This document shows, in pieces, positions 1 through 8,637 of a DNA stretch of 64,000 nt. The stretch spans positions 195,451-259,450 of the forward strand of contig JBBQWV010000004.1 of assembly GCA_038210275.1 (NCBI GenBank). Direction: 5' to 3'. Positions within the stretch are counted from its first letter, which is position 1. Each line of letters begins with the position of its first letter. The notes below the pieces were generated by a model that made no database searches, was not told where the DNA came from, and saw nothing but the letters and a program-made list of their open reading frames with translations. Both the position numbers and the translations under genes were made by a program. Source of the stretch: PALSA-1296 sp038210275. Its GTDB lineage: Bacteria; Bacteroidota; Ignavibacteria; Palsa-1295.

Positions 1-2794
1 CTCCAACAAATGTATTCGCATCACCACTGATATTGCTGTTTCCCACAGCTGCTCCGATGAATGTGTTTAGAGATCCTGAAATATTCGAGTTTCCGGCACC
101 TGCTCCTACGAATGTTGAGCCATTCCCGGTGGTGTTTGTTGTTCCGGCCACACTTCCGACAAATGTATTTTCATTTCCATCCGTGTTCGACATTCCCGCA
201 ACCGCACCAACAAATGTATTATCATTGGCTGTGTTGGTTGTGTTCAATGTATTACCGACCATTGTAACGGTTCCAACGGTATTCGGCCCCATCCATAACC
301 AATGATTTCCATCGATATCGTAGCTTGATGGTAAATTAATATTTATTCTTCCTGTTGCATCAATGGCACGCACCGTTCCTGTACTTCCTGTAGCACTAAC
401 TAAGAGCCCTGTTGTGTTGCCAGTACCTTTTCCGGTTGCTGTTAGCGTTAATCCCGTCGCATTGAAATTACCAGCTGTTCCTGCGCTTGAAGTGATCGAT
501 GCGCCAGCAGCATTTGCATTCGCTGCCGTCGAAAGGTAAGCGATATTAAAGAGAGGTGTCGTTCTCGGAGTTAATGTCGCTTGCAAAGTGGTCGGACCAT
601 AAATAACACTGCCGTTCCCACTACCATTATCTGCCCAACCGAGCGTTATATTGTAGGGTCCTGTTCCGGTGATTGCTGTTGCAGTGAGAACTTGGTTTGT
701 TGTGGGCTGTGCAATTGGAAGTGTGTAGAGAATATCTGCCGATTGAGTACCAGCCTTGATTGACGAAAAATTCGTTCCGGTATAGGTCAGCGAGTTATTT
801 GGTTCGAAGAAACGGAGTTCTCGTGCAGTATTGTCAACGTTACCGATCATCATGTTGACGTTTCCAAAATACGCTTGTCCAATAAATGTAGAAATATCAG
901 TGACCGACACAGAATTGTCGCCATTAAATCCAAAGTCATAATTTCCAACCTTAAGATTTCGCCCCCCCACAATAGCAGAATATGAACCTTGTGCCACATT
1001 ATGTGATCCACCACTTACGGTGCTATGATCGCCTGAAGCTTTATTGCTCTCGCCACCACTGATAGTAGAAACAAGGCCGTCAGCAATGTTTAAAGCACCT
1101 CCGCCGATTGTTGAGCTATTCCCACTTGTCCCGTTCGATTGACCACCCGAAATTGTAGAATAATTACCACTTGCTCCGTTTGAGTATCCACCATTAACTG
1201 TTGATGACATACCACTGCCTACGGAGAGTATCCCACCGACAGTCGCACCCATTCCAGATGCCAAATTGTCTGCGCCGCCTGTAACGGTTGAATTCCCGCC
1301 TGTCGCAGCATTCACAATACCTCCACTGATAGTTGATCCGAAGCCGCTTGCAACTTGTGTATTATCTCCGAATCGGACAATCTCCAAATCGACAGCATAC
1401 TGACCGCGCGCATTACCGCCACCATCGCGCTGGATCACACTATCAGGTCTTACCCGCAGCTGTATCGTGTTGTTCGCCCGAATATCAACAGCTTGATTAT
1501 CTTTTGTCCCAAGAAAATTTGTTCCGGCAGTTGTTCCGGTATTTCCTGTGAGTAGCCAATCATTTCCTCCTCCGCTTACATTTGTCCAATCGAGCGATGC
1601 TGTATTCCCGATGACATTCATAATAGTGAGCACCTGATTTTTTGTGCCGATCGCAGAAGGTAATTGATAAATAATATTTGCCGTCTGTGTTGTAGTGGTG
1701 ATCGATGTTGTATTTGCACCACCATTCGAAGCAATCATCAAACTTCCTGCATTCCCTGTATTTGAAATTAACAGACTCCCATTTTTTATGTCGAGCATCT
1801 GCTGTGGAGTCGTTGTTCCGATACCGATATTTCCTAAAGGATCAACCCGCATCCTCTCAATATTATTTGTGCGTATTGCAAGCGAATTTACATCTGTAGT
1901 CCCCAGAAAATTTGTAGTCGGAGTCGTGTTTTTATTTCCCGTAAGTAGCCAATCGTTAGAGTTGATAGGAACTGTCGAAATCGTATCATTTTTTATCACA
2001 ATGCCTGACCCTGCATAATAAGCAGTTGAATTTCCACCGATACTATCGTTTGCAACAACCCACGCGGTTCCATTCCATTTCAGAATTTGTCCTTTCGTTG
2101 CTCCGGCTTGATTAAGCTTTGAAGGCGTTACAGAACCATTCGCAAGCTTTGCTGAGGTTATCGCATTATCAGCAACACCGATCGTAACATCCGGACCGAC
2201 ACTGTTTGCGATTACGATTGTATTGTCAGGACTTTTTACTGATTGAATTCCTGCACTTCCTCCTGAAGACACTGCGTGAATAATAAGATCGTTTCCTTTT
2301 TCAACAACTTTTGTAATGCTGTCGCCAATAATTCTTACCGCTCCGCTGAGTTCGTTTATGCTTGTTACAACTCCATGTGCATCCCCGGTAAGTCCTCTGG
2401 CAAGTTCTGCGATATGAGAGTTTAGAGCATAAGGAGCACTGGTAAATGGTGTTCTCGGGGAAAGCTCTTCGCCGCCATCAATGCTGAGAGCAAGAAAGTA
2501 GGTACGATCAAATACAAGTGAACTTGGGAATGGCGTTGACGAGCCTAAAGTAATATTGAATAGCCCGTTCGTAAAATTCGCTTGGTGAGATTCTTCAAAA
2601 AGAAGACTGCCTCCAACGAGATTATCATAAAGTGTAATGTGTAGCAAATGCTGTCCGGAAATCGCCACTCCATTTTTGGAGAGTGCCCCCTGATACGAAA
2701 TAGTATTTGGTATCTGTGCCGTTGCTGTGCGAAGCATGAAAACAGAACAGAAAAGAATAAAAAGAACTCTGATGCGAACATAAGTGGTTTTCAT
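1..2794 (-). CDS. Large repetitive surface protein, tail-fibre/YadA-head-like, 3' end beyond the window
   Basis: An open frame runs from an ATG at 2794 off the left edge (at least 931 residues, no stop seen). It begins with a signal peptide ending in TATAQ. The next ~110 residues are the 'SYQG..L..NG....G...L...LYD....G..L..E' and 'PRTPFTSAPYAL' type domain that often opens repetitive fibre proteins of the FCB group. About residues 470-600 hold nine ~15-residue units of the type STISGGQSNGTSG, like YadA/trimeric adhesin head repeats. From about residue 850 there are ~17-residue units of the type NTFVGAGAGNSNISG that continue past base 1. It lies 53 bp downstream of the anti-sigma gene on the same strand, so it may be the target or partner of that sigma system. 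Adhesin or fibre function is inferred from the repeats; the C-terminus, and so any anchor or sorting domain, is not visible. Confidence 0.8.
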   Translation of the reverse strand, partial: MKTTYVRIRVLFILFCSVFMLRTATAQIPNTISYQGALSKNGVAISGQHLLHITLYDNLVGGSLLFEESHQANFTNGLFNITLGSSTPFPSSLVFDRTYFLALSIDGGEELSPRTPFTSAPYALNSHIAELARGLTGDAHGVVTSINELSGAVRIIGDSITKVVEKGNDLIIHAVSSGGSAGIQSVKSPDNTIVIANSVGPDVTIGVADNAITSAKLANGSVTPSKLNQAGATKGQILKWNGTAWVVANDSIGGNSTAYYAGSGIVIKNDTISTVPINSNDWLLTGNKNTTPTTNFLGTTDVNSLAIRTNNIERMRVDPLGNIGIGTTTPQQMLDIKNGSLLISNTGNAGSLMIASNGGANTTSITTTTQTANIIYQLPSAIGTKNQVLTIMNVIGNTASLDWTNVSGGGNDWLLTGNTGTTAGTNFLGTKDNQAVDIRANNTIQLRVRPDSVIQRDGGGNARGQYAVDLEIVRFGDNTQVASGFGSTISGGIVNAATGGNSTVTGGADNLASGMGATVGGILSVGSGMSSTVNGGYSNGASGNYSTISGGQSNGTSGNSSTIGGGALNIADGLVSTISGGESNKASGDHSTVSGGSHNVAQGSYSAIVGGRNLKVGNYDFGFNGDNSVSVTDISTFIGQAYFGNVNMMIGNVDNTARELRFFEPNNSLTYTGTNFSSIKAGTQSADILYTLPIAQPTTNQVLTATAITGTGPYNITLGWADNGSGNGSVIYGPTTLQATLTPRTTPLFNIAYLSTAANANAAGASITSSAGTAGNFNATGLTLTATGKGTGNTTGLLVSATGSTGTVRAIDATGRININLPSSYDIDGNHWLWMGPNTVGTVTMVGNTLNTTNTANDNTFVGAVAGMSNTDGNENTFVGSVAGTTNTTGNGSTFVGAGAGNSNISGSLNTFIGAAVGNSNISGDANTFVG

Positions 2795-2847
2795 AGGAAT
2801 TTCTTTCTCTGAATAATCTCTGTGTATTTAAATAACTAAGAGTGATC

Positions 2848-3891
2848 TTATTGTTTTGGCAGCCACGATGCACCTGCATCGTGCGTTTGAAGAGTAAGTC
2901 CGTGCTCACCGGATATGACACCGTTCGTGGCATTATCAAAATGTATCTTAAATAAACTAGCTGTGGTGCCGCTTCGAAGCCCCTGCCAAGCAGTACCTCC
3001 ATCTATACTTCGCATGATCATCCCTTGTGCACCACAGGCAAAGACAGTATCGCGGGTGATGTAGCGCACGGTAATGAGATTGGATTCGGTACCACTTTGT
3101 ATGGGCTTCCAGTCCCGCCCGGCATCAGCAGTGAAAAGAATTGTACCTCGGGCGCCGACGACAATGCCATTAACCGTATCAATAAAATTCACGCCAAAAA
3201 GATCATTCGAAGTTCGGCTGGTTTGTAACGCCCATGATTTTCCTCCATCTTCAGAACAATAGATCTTCCCCTCATCCGCAACGCCGATGATCTTTGTTTG
3301 TGTCAGGTAATCAACGGATGAAAATTTCCCAATATCAAAATACACTTTCATCGGTTCGTTAGGAATCACCGGCAAGTTTGTTTCGGCTATGAATTCGTAT
3401 CTTGCCTGTGATTTCTTCGTAGATATTTTTCCTACTCCCAAGTTTTCCTGTTGTCCGGATTTATCTTCCTTATTATTAACCGATGAAACATCCGCGCCAT
3501 TTGATAGAGCAGTCTGTGACGGCATGTAGGAAACGGATGGGACAGGCTGGAAAGGTCTGAAGAGGATATATGCAAGGCAAAACATTGCGACGCTTATAGA
3601 GGCGACGGTAATAATACTATGCGTCGTTAAATGAGAAAAAAAATTCCGTGCTTCCCTGTCCTTCAATTTTGCAGGAACACCAAAACCGAGCGATGCAAAT
3701 ATAGTGGAAGTTGTTGCTGCAGGAATAGGAATAGAACTGATAAATTTTTGTGCAGACTGTTCCATTCGGAGTTGAAGTGCAAACTCTTCCTGCCACTCCG
3801 GATGAGTGGAAATATTATCGAAGAGTTGTTTTTCATCTTCCGGCGACAAGTCTCCGCTTAAATAATCGTGAATCTGCTTTTGATAGGACAT
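2848..3891 (-). CDS. Anti-sigma-like membrane protein with YCF48/Asp-box propeller domain
   Basis: This is a 347-residue protein. The N-terminal ~60 residues (DYLSGDLSPEDEKQLFDNIS...) resemble the short helical cytoplasmic domain of anti-sigma factors, but without a zinc Cys motif. One membrane segment lies at about 92-111. The C-terminal ~150 residues carry repeats such as YCSEDGGKSW, FTADAGRDW, RSIDGGTAW and QTHDAGASW, typical of the YCF48/BNR beta-propeller. The gene starts 22 bp after the ECF sigma stop, so the pair is probably co-transcribed. The topology (inside sigma-binding part, one helix, outside propeller) suggests that the propeller senses an envelope signal and controls the upstream sigma factor. 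That role is inferred from position and topology, not from a known family member. Confidence 0.75.
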   Translation of the reverse strand: MSYQKQIHDYLSGDLSPEDEKQLFDNISTHPEWQEEFALQLRMEQSAQKFISSIPIPAATTSTIFASLGFGVPAKLKDREARNFFSHLTTHSIITVASISVAMFCLAYILFRPFQPVPSVSYMPSQTALSNGADVSSVNNKEDKSGQQENLGVGKISTKKSQARYEFIAETNLPVIPNEPMKVYFDIGKFSSVDYLTQTKIIGVADEGKIYCSEDGGKSWALQTSRTSNDLFGVNFIDTVNGIVVGARGTILFTADAGRDWKPIQSGTESNLITVRYITRDTVFACGAQGMIMRSIDGGTAWQGLRSGTTASLFKIHFDNATNGVISGEHGLTLQTHDAGASWLPKQ

Positions 3892-3913
3892 GATGCTCTG
3901 AATAATAATAAAA

Positions 3914-4471
3914 TTATTTTTGTGTTTCTAAAATGTATGGGCGAAGCGCTTGCTTTATCTGCTCTTTCGCTCTCCATACCCGGTTCTTCAATGTAGGAAT
4001 CGTTTCGCCTGTCAGCATTGACATTTCATCATACGAATATCCCTGGTAATATTTCAAGACGAAAGCTTCTCGGTATTCAAATTCCAGAAGATCAAGCGAC
4101 AATGTGATCAGTTGCAGCAGTTCGTCATGTTCAACATTATATTCATCAACCGTAAGAAGCAAATCTTTTATTGGTGTAAAGCGGCTCACATCACGCTTCC
4201 AATTCAAGCAGAGATTTCTTGCGATCATCAATATGAATCCGCGCAGATTTGTAAAAACAAGTTCTTGCTTCGCTGCATTATAAAACTTGAGGAAAACTTC
4301 CTGCAAAATATCCTGGCTTGCCGCAGAATCACCCGTCATACTGAGTATAAGCGCATAGGTTCGCTGCGCATACCGGGAATATATTTCCGAAAACGCTTTC
4401 TCCGCCTCCTTATGCGAACCTTGAAGGTCCCGAATCAGCGCTTGATCGGTATCGCTAAAAATGTTTTTCAC
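3914..4471 (-). CDS. ECF-type RNA polymerase sigma factor
   Basis: A sigma-70 family protein with region 2 (YALILSMTGDSAASQDILQEVFLKFY) and region 4 (EYREAFVLKYYQGYSYDEMSMLTGETIPTLKNRVWRAKEQIK) and no region 1 or 3, as in extracytoplasmic-function sigma factors. The frame is open back to a GTG at 4519, but those first 16 residues are hydrophobic and unlike the family. I therefore prefer the GTG at 4471, which gives VKNIFSDTDQALIRDL; neither start has a clear ribosome binding site. It is followed at 22 bp by a membrane anti-sigma-like gene and then by the long surface protein. It probably drives an envelope or surface-protein regulon and perhaps its own operon. Confidence 0.85.
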   Translation of the reverse strand: MKNIFSDTDQALIRDLQGSHKEAEKAFSEIYSRYAQRTYALILSMTGDSAASQDILQEVFLKFYNAAKQELVFTNLRGFILMIARNLCLNWKRDVSRFTPIKDLLLTVDEYNVEHDELLQLITLSLDLLEFEYREAFVLKYYQGYSYDEMSMLTGETIPTLKNRVWRAKEQIKQALRPYILETQK

Positions 4472-4519
4472 AGTGCCCAAAGTTAAGATGATAATGATGC
4501 TCTTGGAGTATATAGACAC

Positions 4520-4842
4520 ATCAAAACAAAGAACGTCTCAGAAATAACTGTTTTGATCTGTAGAGAATAACAGAAGTATTCTGTTTTAGCGAAGGGAGAA
4601 CTTGGCACCGTGCTTGAATTCGCTTAATTTTAACGAATTTATGGCAAACCGTAGAATTGGAGAGCGTATAGAAAAGAGACCTTGTAAAGCAGTTTGAAGA
4701 GTATAAATACGCGCAAAATAACTTCAAAAAAGTATTGTTTTTCGAAGCTATTGAGGGGCAATCAATGGTCGTTGCACGTCCTACCCCTCTACTTAGGAAG
4801 AAAGCCGGACAATTGTCCGGCTTTTTCATTCCAAAAACTTCT
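4520..4842. other. Intergenic region upstream of the sigma gene
   Basis: This 323-bp stretch separates the FKBP stop from the sigma factor start, both genes being on the minus strand. It holds one clear hairpin (4804-4821) near the FKBP end. The remainder, AT-rich and without a convincing reading frame, must carry the promoter of the sigma/anti-sigma operon, but I could not identify promoter boxes with confidence. Confidence 0.4.
4804..4821 (-). terminator. Hairpin after the FKBP gene
   Basis: A perfect 18-bp palindrome (GCCGGACAA/TTGTCCGGC) lies 21 bp beyond the FKBP stop. In the minus direction it is followed by TTTCTTCC, and on the other strand by TTTTT, so it is a plausible weak terminator for the FKBP gene. 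Confidence 0.6.
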
Positions 4843-5385
4843 TTACTCAACCTTCAACAATTCTACATCGAAGATGAGCGTTGCATTCGGAGGAATCTCG
4901 CCTTGTCCGTTCGGACCGTAGGCAAGATCACCCGGCACGATCAATCGGCGCTTGCCGCCAATTTTCATTGATAGCATTCCTTCATCCCAACCTTTGATGA
5001 CTCGTCCAACTCCGATAGGAGTGACGAAAGGCTGAACGTGACCTTTGCTCGGATCTACATTCGAATCAAAAATAGTCCCATCGGTCAACGTACCAGTGTA
5101 GTTAACAGTGATCTTCTGCCCAGTTTTTGGCGAAGCGCCTTTGCCAACTTTCGAATCAATATACATCAAGCCCGAAGCGGTGACGGTCGTATCGCCATGC
5201 TTGCCGGGAGTTGGTTTATTTGCAGGGATAGTGATCGTCTGCATTGCCGGCTCCTGAGTCGGTGCGCCTGGTGTTGCGATCGGCGGCACGGTATCAGGTC
5301 CGCTGCCTTTTGCTGAATCGGATTTATTGCAACTTGCAAGTCCTAAAAGAAGTGCAGAGGCAAATAAGAGATTAGTGAATTTCAT
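4843..5385 (-). CDS. FKBP-type peptidyl-prolyl isomerase lipoprotein
   Basis: This is a 180-residue protein. The signal peptide ends in the lipobox LASC, so it should be lipid-anchored. A low-complexity Pro/Thr linker (about 25-70) leads to one FKBP domain at about 75-180 with family hallmarks: VNYTGTLTDGTIFDSN, VGRVIKGWDEGMLSMKIGGKRRL, PGDLAYGPNG and the closing LIFDVELLKV. It catalyses cis-trans isomerisation at proline in envelope proteins; the tyrosine, aspartate and tryptophan of the active pocket are present. Upstream, about 100 bp separates it from rsgA, and that gap contains a dispersed repeat. A hairpin follows the stop. Confidence 0.93.
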   Translation of the reverse strand: MKFTNLLFASALLLGLASCNKSDSAKGSGPDTVPPIATPGAPTQEPAMQTITIPANKPTPGKHGDTTVTASGLMYIDSKVGKGASPKTGQKITVNYTGTLTDGTIFDSNVDPSKGHVQPFVTPIGVGRVIKGWDEGMLSMKIGGKRRLIVPGDLAYGPNGQGEIPPNATLIFDVELLKVE

Positions 5386-5440
5386 GGTTCGTTTATTAAT
5401 TATCTGTTAACTGTTAAAATACGTATAGTTTGAAAAATTT

Positions 5441-5480
5441 TAGATTGCCACGAAAGACTGAAGCCTTTCTCGCAATGACA
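5441..5480. repeat. Dispersed palindromic repeat (family A), single copy
   Basis: This copy reads TAGATTGCCACG, a variable centre (AAAGACTGAAGCCTTT), then CTCGCAATGACA. The same two ends recur at 11291-11396, 45263-45305, 47935-48027, 52392-52652, 61118-61239 and 63490-63531. It lies between rsgA and the FKBP gene. Confidence 0.8.
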
Positions 5481-5484
5481 ATCC

Positions 5485-6597
5485 CTATATACCATTCGAG
5501 CGGATTTTCCGTTCCCGCTCGGCTTCTTCCCAAAGTCCCATGTAACTATTATATCGCCATTCAGGAATAAGTCCTTCCTCGACTTCATCAATAACGGCGC
5601 AGCCCGGCTCATGGATATGCATACAATTCGGCATGGCGCAATCTTCCTGCAATTCCAGAAAATCGGCGAAATCAAACTTGATCAGATCGGGATCGAGATC
5701 GAAATGAAAAAATTCTCTGATGCCAGGCGTATCTACGATAAAGCCATTCGAACTTCCTCCGATAGGAAGCAGTGAAGCATTCGTTGTCGTATGCATTCCG
5801 CGCTGCTCCTTGCGGCTTAATTCCTTCGTATGAGCAACGCGTCTGCCAAGTAATGAATTCACGAGCGATGATTTTCCGACTCCGGATTTTCCGGCAAAGA
5901 CTGCTAACTTATTTTCAAAAAACTTTTTCAGATCATCAATCCCGTCACCACTGATCGCTGAAGTTCTGATAGATTGATACCCTATCTTCTTATAATACTC
6001 CAGCGCTTCATTAATAAAATGCCGCCGCGGATTTTCTTCTAACTCATCAGCTTTATTGAGCACGATAAGGATATCTAATCCTCCTTCATGCCCTGCGATA
6101 ATATATTTATCCAAGATGCCATTTTGGAATGGCGGATCACCGGCGCTCATGACGATGGCAAGAATATCAATATTAGCAGCGATGACTTGTTCGAAATTAT
6201 CACTTCGCTTATGAGCCTTGCGCGACAGCTTTGTGCGCCGCAGAAGCACTTCGCGAATAACGGAAATATCGCCATCAGCAGGTTCGATCAGCACATCATC
6301 ACCAACGGCAACAAGCGAAGCATTGTCATTTCCCGATTTTGTACTCTTTACCGATCTGGCGCGATACTCAACTCCGCCTTCATCCTGAACGATAAAATTT
6401 GCTCCTTCGGAAGTGACAACCCGCGCCTTCAACCGAATCCCTTCTTCTGCCGATGATGCAATTTCTTTTACCGAATGCCGCTCACGGTGGCGGACATCTT
6501 TCTTTCGGGTACGGTCAACATTGGAGCGGCGGATGCGCTCAGACCCCAGTTGGTCTTCATGGTCAGATAATTCATGGCTGATTGTCTCGTCATTCAT
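5485..6597 (-). CDS. rsgA: Ribosome small subunit-dependent GTPase RsgA (YjeQ)
   Basis: A 370-residue, circularly permuted GTPase that matures the 30S subunit. It has an OB-fold N-domain (about 55-120), then G4 (NKAD), G1 (GKSGVGKSS), G2 region with HTTTNASL, and G3 (DTPGIREF) in permuted order, followed by the zinc-binding C-domain with DCAMPNCMHIHEPGCAV. All key motifs are intact. The first ~55 residues, rich in Arg and Glu, form an extension before the OB fold. The region upstream (6598-6964) is non-coding and should hold its promoter. Confidence 0.95.
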   Translation of the reverse strand: MNDETISHELSDHEDQLGSERIRRSNVDRTRKKDVRHRERHSVKEIASSAEEGIRLKARVVTSEGANFIVQDEGGVEYRARSVKSTKSGNDNASLVAVGDDVLIEPADGDISVIREVLLRRTKLSRKAHKRSDNFEQVIAANIDILAIVMSAGDPPFQNGILDKYIIAGHEGGLDILIVLNKADELEENPRRHFINEALEYYKKIGYQSIRTSAISGDGIDDLKKFFENKLAVFAGKSGVGKSSLVNSLLGRRVAHTKELSRKEQRGMHTTTNASLLPIGGSSNGFIVDTPGIREFFHFDLDPDLIKFDFADFLELQEDCAMPNCMHIHEPGCAVIDEVEEGLIPEWRYNSYMGLWEEAERERKIRSNGI

Positions 6598-6964
6598 CGG
6601 CTATGCTAACTATCTTCACGAATGAATAGTCCCATTTCCACCAATTTCATCCCCACTCTGCCTTCATCCTTCACCTCGCCACGACGAATCTGCAACCTTC
6701 CGCCTTTATCCTTTTCCCGGGTGAGCGTCTGTAAATCTATATAATTCAACAATATAATTGTGCACATTCGCAGGTTTTCCTCTAAAACCAAAAAGTCCGC
6801 CAACTGGCGGACTCCTCTCAAAATTTACGTATACTCTCGTTTCCATTTTTCCTCTGCTAAAGACTAACGACTAATGACTAAAGACTGACTTGCAAATATA
6901 CGAAATAAAAACCCGTTTGTCAAGGTGCCCATCCAAAATAAATAGGTGCCTTTTTGATGAATAA
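6598..6964. other. Non-coding region with low-complexity repeats
   Basis: This 367-bp gap holds a terminator hairpin (6795-6812), a run of degenerate CTAA(A)GACTAA units at about 6858-6890, and a block AATATACGAA...TTTGTCAAGGTGCCCA (6895-6931) plus TAGGTGCC (6943-6950). The same block recurs at 63799-63836 and 63942-63949. I see no supported gene in it. Confidence 0.5.
6795..6812 (-). terminator. Rho-independent terminator
   Basis: GTCCGCC-AACT-GGCGGAC forms a 7-bp GC-rich stem. Read on the minus strand it is followed by TTTTTGG. It lies about 150 bp beyond the last gene of the patatin/SDR/cargo operon and before rsgA, so it probably ends that operon. Confidence 0.7.
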
Positions 6965-7906
6965 TTATTCATGAATAAGTTTAACCGTCTTCACCTCACC
7001 GCCCATGATTGAGAGGCGGACATAGAGTGATCCTCTTGGTAGAGTCTGTCCATCTATTCGCCACTCAGCCTCACCTTCGCTGCAGAGTCTTGAATCGGAA
7101 AATATTTTATTGCCGAGAAGATCGTAAACTTCGATCTTCATATACTCAGCATCATGCAAGCCGAAGTGAAGAGTTGTTTCCTTGTTAAAGGGATTTTGAG
7201 AAGCGATCAAATACTCAATCTTCGTGAGAGATGAGGGAGTGAAGCCATTCTTCACTGCTGCATATTGCGGTCCGCGAAGAATTTGCAGATCGAGGTCTTC
7301 AAGAGAAGGCAAGGTTGTATCGAGAGGTGTCAAGGTTGGGTTCTTCACTGTATCCTGCCAAAATTTCAATTGATCATATCTTGCTTTAGACCATAATTGT
7401 CCAGGATTTGGATTCTGAAACCAACTTAAACATCGATGTGAATCTAATAAAAATTTTAATACTGCTAACGCACCGTTTTGATCGTAACCTCTTTTATCGT
7501 TAAAGTATGTAAAAGTACTTAATATCGAGTATGCATCAGCACAATAAAAGTTCGTATCCATATTTAGATACAATACTTTCTTTAACCAAGCTTGATAAAC
7601 CGGATAGCGATGGAGATCTGTACTCAGATATTGACAGCCGAAAGTAGCTCCCTGAAAATCACGCCAAATGTTAGGTTGATTTGCACACATTTCAATACAA
7701 TGACGTGCTGTATCATATAAAGGTAAAAAGTTCTGAGCTTGATAGAGATAGTCTACCTGCTTGTGTAAACGGGTACACTCTGAAGTACTATCTAAAGGAA
7801 TACTCATTGGGTGCAAATTTCTATTCTGGGCAAACGCTGATCCACCGTATAATAAAATCATACAACATCCAAGTACTATATAACCATTTTTTTTCATTTT
7901 TCTCAT
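6965..7906 (-). CDS. Secreted protein with type IX sorting domain
   Basis: This is a 313-residue protein with a signal peptide (ends AFAQ), a central region with no recognised fold (Trp/Tyr/Cys-rich, possibly helical repeats), and a C-terminal ~85-residue Por sorting domain (QNPFNKETTLHFGL...KIEVYDLLGNKIF...GSLYVRLS). The start codon overlaps the SDR stop by 4 bases (ATGA), so it is translated with that gene; a second ATG three codons in (7897) is also possible. The function of the central part is unknown. Export through the outer membrane by the type IX system is inferred from the C-terminal domain. Confidence 0.8.
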   Translation of the reverse strand: MRKMKKNGYIVLGCCMILLYGGSAFAQNRNLHPMSIPLDSTSECTRLHKQVDYLYQAQNFLPLYDTARHCIEMCANQPNIWRDFQGATFGCQYLSTDLHRYPVYQAWLKKVLYLNMDTNFYCADAYSILSTFTYFNDKRGYDQNGALAVLKFLLDSHRCLSWFQNPNPGQLWSKARYDQLKFWQDTVKNPTLTPLDTTLPSLEDLDLQILRGPQYAAVKNGFTPSSLTKIEYLIASQNPFNKETTLHFGLHDAEYMKIEVYDLLGNKIFSDSRLCSEGEAEWRIDGQTLPRGSLYVRLSIMGGEVKTVKLIHE

Positions 7907-8637
7907 CCCTTCGGATTTGTTGGTCTGATTTCCAGCTCGGATATATCAGCATTTTGGGGAAGGCGGATGGCAAGCTCTATGGTGGCGGCGATATCCTCTG
8001 CCATCAGAGCTTTCTTGGATTTTAGCGGTAGAGACGCGCCATGGCGCGTCTCTACGGAATCTATGAAAAAATCGGTATCAACGCTTCCCGGACAAATGGT
8101 AACGAAGCGGATGTTGTCGGTGCGGACTTCTAAAAACAGGCATTGCATCAATCCGCGCACGGCAAATTTCGAAGCGCAATATGCTACGCCACCTTTAAAG
8201 CCATTTTTCCCAGCAAGCGAACTGATCGTGATCACTGTTCCGGTTTTCTTTGCCCGCATCTTTGGTAATGCGGCGCGAGTCATCAGGAATACACCTCGTA
8301 CATTTGTTGCGATCACCGATTCGAATTCCTGTTTTGTCAGATCAAGAACGGATTTGAAAATTCCGAATCCTGCATTATTAACAAGGACATCAACTGCTCC
8401 GAATTTTTCTTCGAACTCCGCAACAAAACTATTTACATCACTCTCTAACGATACATCGCAAACTTTCGAGAAATATTCCTGCTTCGGAAAATTAGCGCGA
8501 AGCTCTGCTTCGGCTTTCGCAAGTTCATCTCCTTTGCGTGAGCAGATTCCGATATGATGTTTTTCATTTTGCATTGCAAATATTTTTGCAATAGCAAGCC
8601 CGATCCCTTTGGAAGCTCCGGTGATGATGATGTTCAT
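7903..8637 (-). CDS. Short-chain dehydrogenase/reductase (SDR)
   Basis: This is a 244-residue classical SDR. It has the NAD(P) motif TGASKGIG at 7-14, NNAG at about 87-90, the catalytic Ser in the ISSLAG segment, and the catalytic YCASK motif. The substrate is not predictable. It overlaps the upstream patatin-like gene and the downstream cargo gene by 4 bases each, indicating translational coupling. The substrate-loop region after PGSVDTDFF contains VETRHGASL, which is encoded by a 28-bp perfect DNA palindrome (8028-8055). This segment is in frame and probably reflects insertion of a dispersed repeat into the variable loop, leaving the enzyme core intact. Confidence 0.92.
   Translation of the reverse strand: MNIIITGASKGIGLAIAKIFAMQNEKHHIGICSRKGDELAKAEAELRANFPKQEYFSKVCDVSLESDVNSFVAEFEEKFGAVDVLVNNAGFGIFKSVLDLTKQEFESVIATNVRGVFLMTRAALPKMRAKKTGTVITISSLAGKNGFKGGVAYCASKFAVRGLMQCLFLEVRTDNIRFVTICPGSVDTDFFIDSVETRHGASLPLKSKKALMAEDIAATIELAIRLPQNADISELEIRPTNPKG
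8028..8055. repeat. 28-bp perfect palindrome inside the SDR gene
   Basis: Two 14-bp arms, GTAGAGACGCGCCA and its exact reverse complement, meet with no spacer. The palindrome is entirely coding, in the SDR frame. From memory, palindromes with the arm GTAGAGACGCG are dispersed in other bacterial genomes, for example cyanobacteria. Confidence 0.85.

Noticed and set aside
1..305. Plus-strand open frame with repeated PTNV motifs at the window start
   Set aside because: It is the complement of the NTFVG repeats of the minus-strand fibre gene.
4521..4850. 109-residue minus-strand open frame in the sigma upstream region
   Set aside because: It overlaps the terminator hairpin and the FKBP stop, has no family resemblance and unusual composition.
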